DNA of 29,913 nucleotides from an uncultured Collinsella sp. (lineage in GTDB: Bacteria > Actinomycetota > Coriobacteriia > Coriobacteriales > Coriobacteriaceae). The stretch spans positions 1 through 29,913 of the forward strand of contig USHA01000017.1 in the NCBI GenBank assembly GCA_900554325.1, given 5' to 3'. This document shows positions 1 to 8,214 of the stretch, piece after piece (position 1 is the first letter of the stretch; each line of letters begins with the position of its first letter). A program made the position numbers and the translations under genes. The notes beneath the pieces were generated by a model. The model was given only the letters and a program-made list of their open reading frames with translations, ran no database searches and had not been told where the DNA came from.

Positions 1-70
1 CCGAACGCGCCGGGCCGTTATTCGCTATTCGCTATACGGTACGTGCAGACGCACAGCCGGGAGCGGACGC

Positions 71-1510
71 CTACTTGGCGGCCTCCGGCTTATAGGTCGC
101 GTACTCGATCACGAAGCCCACGGCGGCACCGGCGAGGGAGGCGACGATCGCCCAGACCATGTGCATGATGCCCACGGTGCTCGCAGGGTCGGTCGGGAGG
201 AAGGACAGCCAGTTGAAGACACCCAGACCACCGGAGATGTACACCATGGCACCCGTGAGGCCGATGATGAGACCGCCCACGGCGGAGCCGATACTCGCAA
301 CCACGAAGGCCTTCTTGTCGGGAAGGGCGACGCCGTAGATGGCGGGCTCGGTCACGCCGAAGAAGAAGGAGGAAATGATGGCGGGCAGGCAGATGCCGCG
401 GAAGTTCTCGTCCTTGTTCTTGAGATACATGGCAAAGAGCACGGCGCCCAGGGAGAAGGAGTGGGCGATCACGGCACCAAGAATGTAGTCATAACCCAGC
501 GTGGTGAGGTTCACGAGCGCGATGGGCATGAGGCTCCAGTGGAATCCGAAGATCACGAGACACATCCAGAACGCGCCGACGATGGTGCAGCCGAGCACGG
601 AGCCGATAACGGGCAGGCCAAACAGGGCGGAGAAGATCAGGGACAGAAGGTTGGTGATCAGCGTGGCGATGGGGCCGATGACCAAATAGCCGAGCACAAT
701 CGAGGCGGTCATGGTGACGAGGGGCGTGAAGAACATCTTGACGGACGCGGGCATCCACTTCTTGCACCAGTGCTCCACGGTGGAGCCGAACCAGATCATG
801 AGGATGATCGGAATAACCGAACTCGTATAACCGGAGGCGGGCATGATGATAGGGATGCCCAGGAACGTGGCGTACCAAGAGAAGGTTCCAGCGAAGCCGA
901 GATCGATGCTGCCCACGACCTCGCCGCCGGTAAGGGCGACCATCGTGGGATACACGAGCGCAAGGCCGATTGCCATGCCCGTGAACTCGTTCATCCTGAA
1001 CTTCTTGGAGGCGGTGTACGCCAAAATGACCGGCAGGAAATAGAACATGCCGTCGGCGATGGTGTACAGAATGGTGTAAGCGCCATCGTTGGCGAACTCA
1101 GGGACGAACTGAGTGATGGCGGCAAGGATGCCCTTCATGATACCGGCGGCCGCGAAGGTGCCGAGCATGGGGGCGAAGATACCCGAGATGAGGTCAATGG
1201 CCTTGGCGGCAATTCCCTTGGGTGCGTCGTCCTCGGCGTCGATCTCCCCGCCCGCGACAAGACCGCCCACAGCGACGACGGCATCGTATACGTCCTCAAC
1301 CTTATTGCCCACCACGACCTGGTACTGGCCGTTGGCCTGCATGACCTTGATTACGCCCTCGAGCTTCTCGATGGCCTCGGTGTTAGCCTTGCCCTCGTCC
1401 TTGAGCTTGAAGCGCACGCGGGTGATGCAATGCGCGACGCTGTTGACGTTCTCCTTGCCGCCCACATTCTCAAGAATGGCGCGCGCGAGGTCGTCGTACT
1501 TTCCTGCCAT
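71..1510 (-). CDS. PTS beta-glucoside-type transporter, EIIBC subunit
   Basis: Membrane permease that imports and phosphorylates a sugar, probably a beta-glucoside, using phosphate from HPr through EIIA and EIIB. The N-terminal EIIB domain (about residues 1-90) carries the phospho-cysteine C28 in the motif HCITRVRF. A linker leads to the EIIC domain (about 105-470), with many membrane segments and the family motif GVTEPAIYG plus GFHWSLMP. The protein is 479 residues. BglP-type enzymes with a fused EIIA are usually above 600, so the EIIA domain is absent and must be supplied by another protein. The ATG at 1510 has an AAAGGA ribosome site about 7 nt upstream. It lies 97 bp behind the licT-like antiterminator gene, the classical order, so co-transcription is likely. 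The exact sugar cannot be told from the sequence, but two GH1 phospho-glucosidases nearby support beta-glucosides. Confidence 0.93.
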   Translation of the reverse strand: MAGKYDDLARAILENVGGKENVNSVAHCITRVRFKLKDEGKANTEAIEKLEGVIKVMQANGQYQVVVGNKVEDVYDAVVAVGGLVAGGEIDAEDDAPKGIAAKAIDLISGIFAPMLGTFAAAGIMKGILAAITQFVPEFANDGAYTILYTIADGMFYFLPVILAYTASKKFRMNEFTGMAIGLALVYPTMVALTGGEVVGSIDLGFAGTFSWYATFLGIPIIMPASGYTSSVIPIILMIWFGSTVEHWCKKWMPASVKMFFTPLVTMTASIVLGYLVIGPIATLITNLLSLIFSALFGLPVIGSVLGCTIVGAFWMCLVIFGFHWSLMPIALVNLTTLGYDYILGAVIAHSFSLGAVLFAMYLKNKDENFRGICLPAIISSFFFGVTEPAIYGVALPDKKAFVVASIGSAVGGLIIGLTGAMVYISGGLGVFNWLSFLPTDPASTVGIMHMVWAIVASLAGAAVGFVIEYATYKPEAAK

Positions 1511-1607
1511 GTCTCAGTCCTTTCTCTCCAAAGAATCTGATCAAACCTATTTGTCCATCGCCTGGCCGGGCCCTGGCATGTGCGATATGACGACTGGATG
1601 TGCGTGA

Positions 1608-2441
1608 TCAACCCTGTCGCAGGCGGTTGACGTGCATCATGAGGTAGAGCATCTCCTCATCGGAGCAGCTCCAGTTATATTCACGTTTGAGGTATTCGTT
1701 AAAACCCGCCGCGCAACGATAGGCGTCGGGGAAATCGCGAGCCGCCTGGCGGAACAGACCCGAGTTCTCGGTCTCCTTGCAGCTACCCCGCATAAGACGG
1801 CGGATGAGAAAGCGCAGGTGCGCCACAAAGCGCACGTACGCATAAGAGGTGCGGTCGAGCGTTTGGCCAAGCTGGCCCTCAATGATCTGCGTGGCGCGCT
1901 CGAGGATGACGGTGCTCTTCATAACGAGGTCCATGTCCTGGGCGCTGCCCATGCCGTCAACCTCGGCGTTGACAAGGTGCAAGGCGATGGAGGTCACTTC
2001 GCTCTCCGGAAGCTCCACGCCCAAGCGCTCGCGCACGACTTCAATGCCGCGACGGCCAAGCTCGGTCTCGCGCGGATACACGAAGGCGACCTCGTGGGAC
2101 AGGGGATTTTCGATGGCCACACCCTCACCCGCGCGCTCGACCGCATATTGGAGATGGTCCGCAAGACTTATGACGAGATTGCCGGCGAGTTTGCAGTCGA
2201 GAGCCTTGTCCGCCAATGCGACGATGTCGGACGCAACGAGGAGGACCTCATCGGAGATGCCCTCGAACCCGTCGATTGACTTCTCGTCCACATCGCGGAA
2301 GACGCGCTGGATAACGGACTCGTCCTCAAGTTCGTAGGGCATCTCGTGGAAACCCACGCCCTTGCCGAAAACAACGACCTCTTCGCCCGCGTCGGTCGAC
2401 GCGAGGGCGACGTTGTTGTTGATCTTCTTGAGGATAAGCAT
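1608..2441 (-). CDS. licT: LicT/BglG-family transcriptional antiterminator
   Basis: RNA-binding antiterminator that lets RNA polymerase read through a leader terminator when the cognate sugar is present; its activity is set by PTS phosphorylation. The N-terminal CAT RNA-binding domain begins LKKINNNVALA and includes VVVFGKGVGF. Two PRD domains follow: PRD1 with SLADHLQYA and the VYPRETELG motif, PRD2 with FVAHLRFL and LMMHVNRL, giving the expected conserved histidines. The start at 2441 (277 residues) is preferred over an upstream ATG at 2486 because it gives the family N-terminus and has GGGGAG about 7 nt upstream. It is followed by the EIIBC gene. A RAT-like sequence lies in its own leader, so it probably controls its own transcription together with the permease. 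The gene symbol is by family resemblance. Confidence 0.92.
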   Translation of the reverse strand: MLILKKINNNVALASTDAGEEVVVFGKGVGFHEMPYELEDESVIQRVFRDVDEKSIDGFEGISDEVLLVASDIVALADKALDCKLAGNLVISLADHLQYAVERAGEGVAIENPLSHEVAFVYPRETELGRRGIEVVRERLGVELPESEVTSIALHLVNAEVDGMGSAQDMDLVMKSTVILERATQIIEGQLGQTLDRTSYAYVRFVAHLRFLIRRLMRGSCKETENSGLFRQAARDFPDAYRCAAGFNEYLKREYNWSCSDEEMLYLMMHVNRLRQG

Positions 2442-2505
2442 GAAAAAACTCCCCGAACCATCTCTGCGCATGAACGGCGACCACAAGGCCCCCGGACTTG
2501 AGTGC

Positions 2506-2535
2506 GCAAGTGATGCCTCCCGGAGAGTAACAACC
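2506..2535 (-). promoter_or_regulatory. RAT-like antiterminator site in the licT leader
   Basis: Reading the minus strand, this stretch starts GGTTGTTACTCTCCGGGAGG and continues into GCATCACTT. It resembles the ribonucleic antiterminator (RAT) bound by LicT/SacY proteins (GG.TTGTTACT...GGCA.AACC), with a short CTC/GAG stem in the middle. A competing hairpin (ACTTG, six-base loop, CAAGT; 2496-2511) overlaps its 3' end, as expected for the RAT/terminator switch, but I see no clear U-run after it. Confidence 0.62.
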
Positions 2536-2551
2536 TTGCTGCTGTTCTCCT

Positions 2552-2557
2552 ATTGTA
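2552..2557 (-). promoter_or_regulatory. Probable -10 box of the licT promoter
   Basis: TACAAT on the minus strand, about 15-20 bases upstream of the RAT-like site, which would put the transcription start just before that site. The -35 region is weak (TTAGAA at 18 bp spacing). Confidence 0.4.
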
Positions 2558-2647
2558 TAAGTCACTGCTGCATAATTCTAACAGCGAGTCGCAAACGGTA
2601 GCTATTCGGCGGCAAACGGCAGACGTCAATCTCCGCCTTGCGAGCCA

Positions 2648-3220
2648 CTAGTCGTTAGGATTAATTGCATCGAGCAGCTCGAATCCAGCGTCGCCGTCGA
2701 ACTCGTAGATGAATATCCCGCAGTTGCCGATCCGCCTACCGAGCCTTTCCGTCAACTCGACGCCGAACGCACGAGGAAATTGCGCGCACGCGGCGCCGTG
2801 GCTCACCATGAGGACGCTCTCGTGGTCGGGGCGACGCATAAGCTCGGTGATGGTGGTGAACAGGCGGTTACGGAACTCCATCTCGTCCTCCCCGCCAAAC
2901 TGCACGTAAAAGTCGCCGAACGGCGGCGTAAGGTTCAGGTCCTCGGTAATGCCCTCAAACTTGCCGAAGTTCCACTCCTTAAGACCCTTCACACGCTCGT
3001 AAGGCATGCCCGGCACCACGAGCTCGAGGGTGTCGCACGCACGCTCCGAAGTGCTCGAATACGCATGGTCGAACGTAATCCCGCGCTCGCGCAGCTCCTC
3101 GCCCGCGCGCTTTGCCTGCTCAATCCCAAGCTCGGTGAGCGGCGAATCACACCAACCCTGCTTGCGTTTGAGCACGTTGAACAGCGTCTGTCCGTGCCTC
3201 ATCATGTACAGCTTTGACAT
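2648..3220 (-). CDS. Histidine phosphatase family protein (phosphoglycerate mutase-like)
   Basis: Cytoplasmic phosphatase of the histidine phosphatase superfamily. The catalytic RHG motif is at the very N-terminus (LYMMRHGQTLFN), the second basic region is in STSERACDTLEL, and the second histidine is in MVSHGAACAQF. The length (190 residues) fits the small, broad-specificity members (GpmB/CobC-like). The substrate is not predictable. The start at 3220 is chosen over the ATG two codons upstream because AGGAGG lies 8 nt before it, whereas it nearly touches the upstream ATG. It stands alone between the licT promoter and the ATPase gene. Confidence 0.88.
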   Translation of the reverse strand: MSKLYMMRHGQTLFNVLKRKQGWCDSPLTELGIEQAKRAGEELRERGITFDHAYSSTSERACDTLELVVPGMPYERVKGLKEWNFGKFEGITEDLNLTPPFGDFYVQFGGEDEMEFRNRLFTTITELMRRPDHESVLMVSHGAACAQFPRAFGVELTERLGRRIGNCGIFIYEFDGDAGFELLDAINPND

Positions 3221-3403
3221 CGTCATCTCCTCCTCGCGGCTGAACGTTACCTCGTCATCCTAGGCCTTGGAGCGTACTCAAAGGCAAGTGCGGCCTTGCT
3301 ATTGAGGAAGCCACGCATCGCGTGCCTCGATTGCGTAGAGCGGGATGTCGTGAATCGCCCGTCGGCCTGCAGTCGGTTGCTGCGTCCATATGGACTCACG
3401 GCA

Positions 3404-4495
3404 TCACGACAAATACTCAGGCAGATATTCCCGCACTCCGGGAAGCGCGATACGGAGCTTGGAACGGCCTTGGAGCTCTATAATCCCCTGTTCCAAAAGA
3501 CGCTTTCGATAGGTCGCGATATAGCTCGGAGATTTTCCCAAACGCTTCGCGATGTCCTCCGACGTGCTCAACTCGTCATCTTCGAGCATGGCCTCAAGAA
3601 ACGCGATATCCATATCGGAGAGCTCATCGAGAGTTGGACGCAGAATGCGGTTTTCCAAATCCGCCTTTGCCATCGCAATGCCCTCTTCCACCGAATCGAG
3701 CGTCATCGCATTTGAGGCATCGCGATTTTCCCAGGAGCGGAAGCCGACGAGCTGCATCATAAAGGGGAATCCATTCGTCGCATCAACAGCGGCGAGCAGC
3801 GCGCATTCGTCCACAACTCCCCCGGCCGCCTCGACCGTTGATTTGAACGCCGTGGAGATCTCCGGGTCGGCGATTCTGCCCAACCGGTATTGGCTGGCTC
3901 GCCTGAGGAACGAAACTGACTTGTCTCTCAGCAAGGCAGAAACTTTGTAGGGCAAACCCGCCATAAGCAGACCGACGTTTCGCCCCTCACGAATGAACAG
4001 CTGATAAACCGCCGCAAGCTCAATCATTTCATCCAATTCTGGATCGACTTCGTCGACGGTGATATAGAGGCCGACATCATGAGCAGCAAGTTCTTCCAAA
4101 ATGTCCGTCATGAGACTCCGCCAATTTTGAGTAGGCGGTTCCTGACGCTCCCATTCAATGCCCCCAAGCTGCCCAATAGAAATTGCACTCAGCTTTTTAT
4201 CGTGTGCAGGCTCGACAAACTCAACCGTGCGGCGCTTCGTCTGTTCCAAGATGTCCTGCAGCATTCCGGGAAGGCAGGAAACGTTGACGGCAATCCATCC
4301 ATGACCCTCTGCATACGATCCGAGGTGCGACAGAAGAGCGGTCTTGCCTGTTCCGCGGGGACCAACAAGGATTGACGCAAGCGCAGGGTCGCCCAACCCG
4401 CGATCGAGCGCCCGTTCAATTTCACCGGTCAGAAAAGAGCGGCCCGCTATGTACAAAGGTGCTTGACCGAAATTCGGTGTAAAGGGGTTGTTCAC
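3404..4495 (-). CDS. AAA-type ATP-binding protein with C-terminal winged helix
   Basis: P-loop ATPase of the archaeal-ATPase-like group. The N-terminus MNNPFTPNFGQAPLYIAGR is typical of this family. Walker A is GPRGTGKT and Walker B is ITVDEVD. The C-terminal 70 residues (LSTSEDIAKRLGKSPSYIATYRKRLLEQGIIE) form a winged-helix DNA-binding-like domain. Start: GTG at 4495 (363 residues) with GGAGG about 5 nt upstream. An ATG eight codons earlier lacks a ribosome site and would fall almost on the predicted transcription start. Role unknown; relatives occur singly in Coriobacteriia and are often annotated only as ATP-binding protein. It lies downstream of the LuxR gene on the same strand but has its own candidate promoter. 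Confidence 0.85.
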   Translation of the reverse strand: MNNPFTPNFGQAPLYIAGRSFLTGEIERALDRGLGDPALASILVGPRGTGKTALLSHLGSYAEGHGWIAVNVSCLPGMLQDILEQTKRRTVEFVEPAHDKKLSAISIGQLGGIEWERQEPPTQNWRSLMTDILEELAAHDVGLYITVDEVDPELDEMIELAAVYQLFIREGRNVGLLMAGLPYKVSALLRDKSVSFLRRASQYRLGRIADPEISTAFKSTVEAAGGVVDECALLAAVDATNGFPFMMQLVGFRSWENRDASNAMTLDSVEEGIAMAKADLENRILRPTLDELSDMDIAFLEAMLEDDELSTSEDIAKRLGKSPSYIATYRKRLLEQGIIELQGRSKLRIALPGVREYLPEYLS

Positions 4496-4528
4496 GATGC
4501 CTCCGATCACAATGCTCATTCGCCTACA

Positions 4529-4534
4529 CTATAC
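4529..4534 (-). promoter_or_regulatory. Probable -10 box of the ATPase gene
   Basis: TATAGT on the minus strand about 35 bp upstream of the GTG start. No good -35 hexamer lies 16-18 bp upstream; that space is occupied by the direct repeats at 4542-4600, suggesting activator dependence. Confidence 0.4.
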
Positions 4535-4541
4535 CCATTCC

Positions 4542-4600
4542 TTGATTTGTTTTGCGCGCTTGATTTCCTTGATTTGTTTTGCAGCTTTGATTTGCTTTGC
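4542..4600. repeat. Three tandem ~15-bp direct repeats upstream of the ATPase gene
   Basis: CTTGATTTGTTTTGC occurs at 4542-4556 and 4568-4582, and TTTGATTTGCTTTGC at 4586-4600. A partial copy TGATTTCC lies between the first two. They sit where the -35 and upstream activator sites of the ATPase promoter should be. They could be a multi-copy protein binding site. Confidence 0.6.
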
Positions 4601-4678
4601 GCCAAGACCGCAAGGACGACCCATCGCATGTTTCCATATAAGTTTTGCGAATGCGCCGAGGCCCACTATAGAAAACCA

Positions 4679-6649
4679 CTATCGAATGTGCTCGCGCACA
4701 AGCGCAGCAACCGCGACCTCGAGCTCCGCCCTCGTATGCACCGCTAATTTCGCGTACACACTCCTCAAATGCGATCGCACCGTACTACACTCGACGCATA
4801 GCACTCCTGCCGCCTCTCGGGCAGCGAGGCCGCTACACACCAGCAGCGCTACCCGCGCCTCAGACGGCGTGAGCCCTGCCCCTATCAGGACATCAATAAC
4901 TGCCTCAGAACTTGTAGAGCTCAATGCTGTCCGTTTATGCAGCGTACGCCCTGTGTCCACAAGGCCCACGAACCCCATAGCTCCCCCGGCGACAATGCAT
5001 ACCGTAGATATTTCCTGCGATGCAAAGGCTTTCGCCGCGTCCGCAACAACGATACCTCCACACCATATCGCCAGCCCAACGAGAAGCACCACCGGATAGG
5101 CAAATCTAAACGATTTGCAGCTATGTTGTTCCTGGAAGGACAGGAGTGCGTCAACGGACATGCCAGCGAGCACCATGCACGGAAAACCGATCATCATGTG
5201 CCCCATCGGAGAGGCATCGTTATGACAGCCCAAATACTGCAGTCCGATAATCACCATGGCCGAAGCAAACCAGATGATCGCAATAAAACTCGCCAGGAGC
5301 ACTTCTCGATTCCTCACATAGCGATTCCAGATGAAGAAGAGCGCACTCGTGTACAGGAGGGTCGAACACGCAAAGAAGATCGGTGGCAAGCTTGCTATGG
5401 CATCGACGTTTAAAACAGCGACTTCGTTAATCTGGTAGAAACCCCACCCCACCATTGAAAAGCCCGCAATGATGCAAAACGCCTGCTCTCTGCGCGGAAA
5501 GAAACCGACGGTCTGAGTCATTGTCTTCGAGTCACCCGTACGCACATCCTCAGGCATCGAGGTCTCGTCGCCTCGCTTCTCAGTGCGCACAACCCACGCT
5601 AACAACGTGCACAGAATTGCCGCGGACGTTGCGATCGCAACCGTATACCACACAGCCGTTGCAGATGAAACGGAAAGAACCATGGCAGCCACCGCGGCGC
5701 ATTCCACAATCCCGCAATGAGCACGTCGCGCAAGATTAACCACGCTTTCAAAACCCACCACGAGCGCGGACAACGCCAACGAGCTGAAAAGAACTGGGAG
5801 AATCCCAGTGGTAGCTATACGGCCAGACAGCGCACATGACACAGGAACAATCAGTGCGGAACACACCGCGGCATACCGAAGCATACCGCGTCGCATCTTT
5901 CTCGAATCTACTTGATTGCTGAAAATGAGATAGCAAGATGCCAGCATAAGCAGAAGCGACGGCAATGTCGACCACACCTCGTCGCACAACCACGCACGTG
6001 ACCCGCTCCACGGTAGTAAGAGTGACCCAGCCAGCGCGAACCATGCCACCAAACCCAAAGCAGCGACGCTCCGACGCACTGGGCAAGGACCCCTCCCCAT
6101 CACCTCGGCCGTCTGTACCGACTTGGGCGTGGTGAACTTGGCGCGCGCCTCATCAAGCGACTCGACGCCTGCCTTTGCATACGCTCGCAAACGGTACGTT
6201 CCCGCCGTTGATCGTGATACGCCGAGTTCCTTGGCTATGGAGGCCAAAGATCTACCTCGGAGGCTTTCCATCAACACGAACAGCTCGCGTTCAGACAGGT
6301 TGAAAGGACCCAATTGTTCCGCAAGCGATTCAGGGGAAACCAAAACACACTTCTCCTCGCGCGATTCTTCCACATATCGACCCCGCGTGACGAAAGCACG
6401 CAAGAACAAAGCGAGGACGGAACATCCATCCAATGCTGCAAGCAAAACAACTTCTGGCATGCCGTGCGCAGAGGTTCCGTCAACCAGAAGACCGGCCATT
6501 TGCTCCCCCACAGAAGCAACGAGCGTAAGCACAGGCACCAATTCAACGCAGGCAAGCACTCGAAGCGCGCGCGGCTCATCTCCCCACACAGAGAAGACCG
6601 CCCCGATCATGTTCAGCCCAAACAGAAGCGAAAACAAAAGGGGCAACAT
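4679..6649 (-). CDS. Membrane LuxR-family regulator with two HTH domains (probable fusion)
   Basis: From the ATG at 6649 (656 residues), the protein has three membrane segments and a LuxR-type HTH (LSERELFVLMESLRGRSLASIAKELGVSRSTAG region). About twelve more membrane segments follow, then a second LuxR HTH at the C-terminus (LTPSEARVALLVCSGLAAREA). The second half alone is the normal layout of the 12-TM LuxR proteins common in Coriobacteriia and Eggerthellia. The first part resembles only the tail of another such protein. No ribosome site precedes 6649, and the open frame continues upstream into the ABC ATPase sequence. An ATG at 6610, four bases after the truncated ATPase stop, could be reached by coupling. 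A GTG at 6079 behind GGGGAGGGG could start the second half alone (466 residues). The start is therefore uncertain. Likely a sensor-regulator of the adjacent ABC genes. Confidence 0.72.
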   Translation of the reverse strand: MLPLLFSLLFGLNMIGAVFSVWGDEPRALRVLACVELVPVLTLVASVGEQMAGLLVDGTSAHGMPEVVLLAALDGCSVLALFLRAFVTRGRYVEESREEKCVLVSPESLAEQLGPFNLSERELFVLMESLRGRSLASIAKELGVSRSTAGTYRLRAYAKAGVESLDEARAKFTTPKSVQTAEVMGRGPCPVRRSVAALGLVAWFALAGSLLLPWSGSRAWLCDEVWSTLPSLLLMLASCYLIFSNQVDSRKMRRGMLRYAAVCSALIVPVSCALSGRIATTGILPVLFSSLALSALVVGFESVVNLARRAHCGIVECAAVAAMVLSVSSATAVWYTVAIATSAAILCTLLAWVVRTEKRGDETSMPEDVRTGDSKTMTQTVGFFPRREQAFCIIAGFSMVGWGFYQINEVAVLNVDAIASLPPIFFACSTLLYTSALFFIWNRYVRNREVLLASFIAIIWFASAMVIIGLQYLGCHNDASPMGHMMIGFPCMVLAGMSVDALLSFQEQHSCKSFRFAYPVVLLVGLAIWCGGIVVADAAKAFASQEISTVCIVAGGAMGFVGLVDTGRTLHKRTALSSTSSEAVIDVLIGAGLTPSEARVALLVCSGLAAREAAGVLCVECSTVRSHLRSVYAKLAVHTRAELEVAVAALVREHIR

Positions 6650-7146
6650 GCCGGGCGAGCAGTCAAACGCGCAAAAAGCAATGACTGAGCCAAAGCGAGG
6701 CGCTTTCTCATTCCCTGCGAATAGGACTTGACTGGGACATTGAGCTTGGGATCCAGACCAACCGTCCTCATGCATGCATCGCAGTACTTTTGAATATCTC
6801 CGCTTGCGACGCCCCTGAGCTTCGCAAGGAGAACAAGGTTCTCCCTCCCCGTCTTCTCTTCAATGAACGGAGGGGTTTCCAGCATGATGCCAAAAGGAAC
6901 ATGACGATGTTCTCCCAGCGCATGACCGAGCACCTGCCCGCTTCCCTGGCGGGGAACAACAAGACCTGCCAGCACGCGCAGCATCGTGCTTTTTCCCGCG
7001 CCGTTGGGTCCCATAAACCCGATAACGTCTCCCCTTTTCGCCTCAAGAGAAGCATTGGAGAAAACAATTCGATCCCTGTACGAAACGCTCACGTTTCTCA
7101 GGGAAATCGCCGGTCCACCACCGATGACAGACGTGGAGGCCCCCAT
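6613..7146 (-). pseudogene. ABC transporter ATP-binding protein, truncated
   Basis: The first 155 residues are a clear ABC ATPase: Walker A GPNGAGKST (46-54), Q-loop region (FGIMLETPPFIEEKTG) and signature SYSQGMRKRLALAQSLL (141-157). Directly after the signature the similarity stops. The next 20 residues (RLTARPACCPF...) are unlike any ABC protein, and the Walker B, D-loop and H-loop are missing. The rest of a normal 220-300 residue subunit is gone, and the sequence runs into the LuxR reading frame. Start at 7146 has GAGGTGG upstream. It lies 75 bp after the permease genes, whose frames are intact. Such a subunit should not hydrolyse ATP. It could be a sequencing or assembly deletion, but a real deletion is the simplest reading. 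Confidence 0.75.
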
Positions 7147-7221
7147 CTCTCTACCACCTCATCCCTCTATCGCCCCAATACGTTCAAAACCATCTATCTA
7201 CAATTCCGCGTATGCGAGGCG

Positions 7222-8214
7222 TCACGCTCGCCCGTGAAGCCTTCTTTCGTGGACAAGAAGCAGCACCATCGAAATGGCCGATAGAACCGCAAGCATCGAC
7301 AGCAAACTCGCCCAGTTGTTAATCGGATACGTGCCCGCTGCAACATCCGAAGCGACCGCGATATACCCCTGATATGCGCCACCGGCAAACTCCTGAAAAA
7401 ATGAAGCCCCCAATCGGTAGTTCACCAGACACAGGCGATCGACAATCCAGCCTATCGTTTTGATCCAAGAGGTAATCCCCAGCAACATCCCCAAACTTGT
7501 GACCAGTGACTCGAACTGCGAGGCAATCACATAAAACAGAGCAACAACCAACGGAGCCGCGCTTGGAGATTTCAAAAAAGAGCATACCGCCATGGCAGTC
7601 CACGACAATACAGTTTCAAGCGCCCCAAAACCCAAGACAAGCGCAACAATGAGTGCGGCGTAATTCCAGCCCATGGGAATTGGCCCGTATTGAGCCCAAA
7701 TACTGTCCTGCGGCCCACTCGATGCCAGCCATGCAGAAGGTTCAATCGCAATGGGGAGATCGAGCAAGAGGCATGACACCAGGATGCATGCGGCAATGAA
7801 GAGTAGTACGACGCCCTGACACACAACTGCCGCGGTAACAAGTTTTGCCGCTACATACGTCGAAGCGCCCCGCGTCTCGCACGCAATCAGAGTGCGCATC
7901 CCACCCGAATAATCTCGCGCTACAAGATCGGAGCACAGAATGCCGCACACAATCGGAAGGATAATCCCCGTTATCAACTGGTTGTTGAGGGCCAGATATG
8001 CCATATCAAAAGCAGTCGGCGAAACGCTCATGCCATCGTCGGCGAGTTGAGGCGCCGCGATCGCCATCTGCTGCAGCAAGTTGCCCCGCGCAAGCACAAC
8101 CATCGCAACGAGGGAAACCATCGTCAATACCATACGGAACGGTGTCACGAACCTCCGCAGCTCGAAACTGACAAGCCGTCGGAACGCTGAAGACGCACTA
8201 TGGACACTGCGCAT
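7222..8214 (-). CDS. ABC-2-type transporter permease
   Basis: Integral membrane protein of 330 residues with about six hydrophobic segments. Examples are PFRMVLTMVSLVAMVVLA near the N-terminus, LITGIILPIVCGILCSDLVARDYSGG with the cytoplasmic loop typical of ABC-2 permeases, and a final segment near WASLLSMLAVLSAISMVLLLV. It is probably the membrane part of an exporter of a peptide, antibiotic or lipid, by analogy with LanEFG-type immunity transporters; the substrate is unknown. The start codon overlaps the upstream permease gene by 17 bp and has GAGGAGGGG just before it inside that gene, so the two are translationally coupled. The matching ATPase gene downstream is broken. Confidence 0.82.
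   Translation of the reverse strand: MRSVHSASSAFRRLVSFELRRFVTPFRMVLTMVSLVAMVVLARGNLLQQMAIAAPQLADDGMSVSPTAFDMAYLALNNQLITGIILPIVCGILCSDLVARDYSGGMRTLIACETRGASTYVAAKLVTAAVVCQGVVLLFIAACILVSCLLLDLPIAIEPSAWLASSGPQDSIWAQYGPIPMGWNYAALIVALVLGFGALETVLSWTAMAVCSFLKSPSAAPLVVALFYVIASQFESLVTSLGMLLGITSWIKTIGWIVDRLCLVNYRLGASFFQEFAGGAYQGYIAVASDVAAGTYPINNWASLLSMLAVLSAISMVLLLVHERRLHGRA

Noticed and set aside
161..1540. Long plus-strand open frame opposite the PTS permease
   Set aside because: Histidine- and glycine-rich antisense shadow of a high-GC gene; the minus strand encodes a clear PTS protein.
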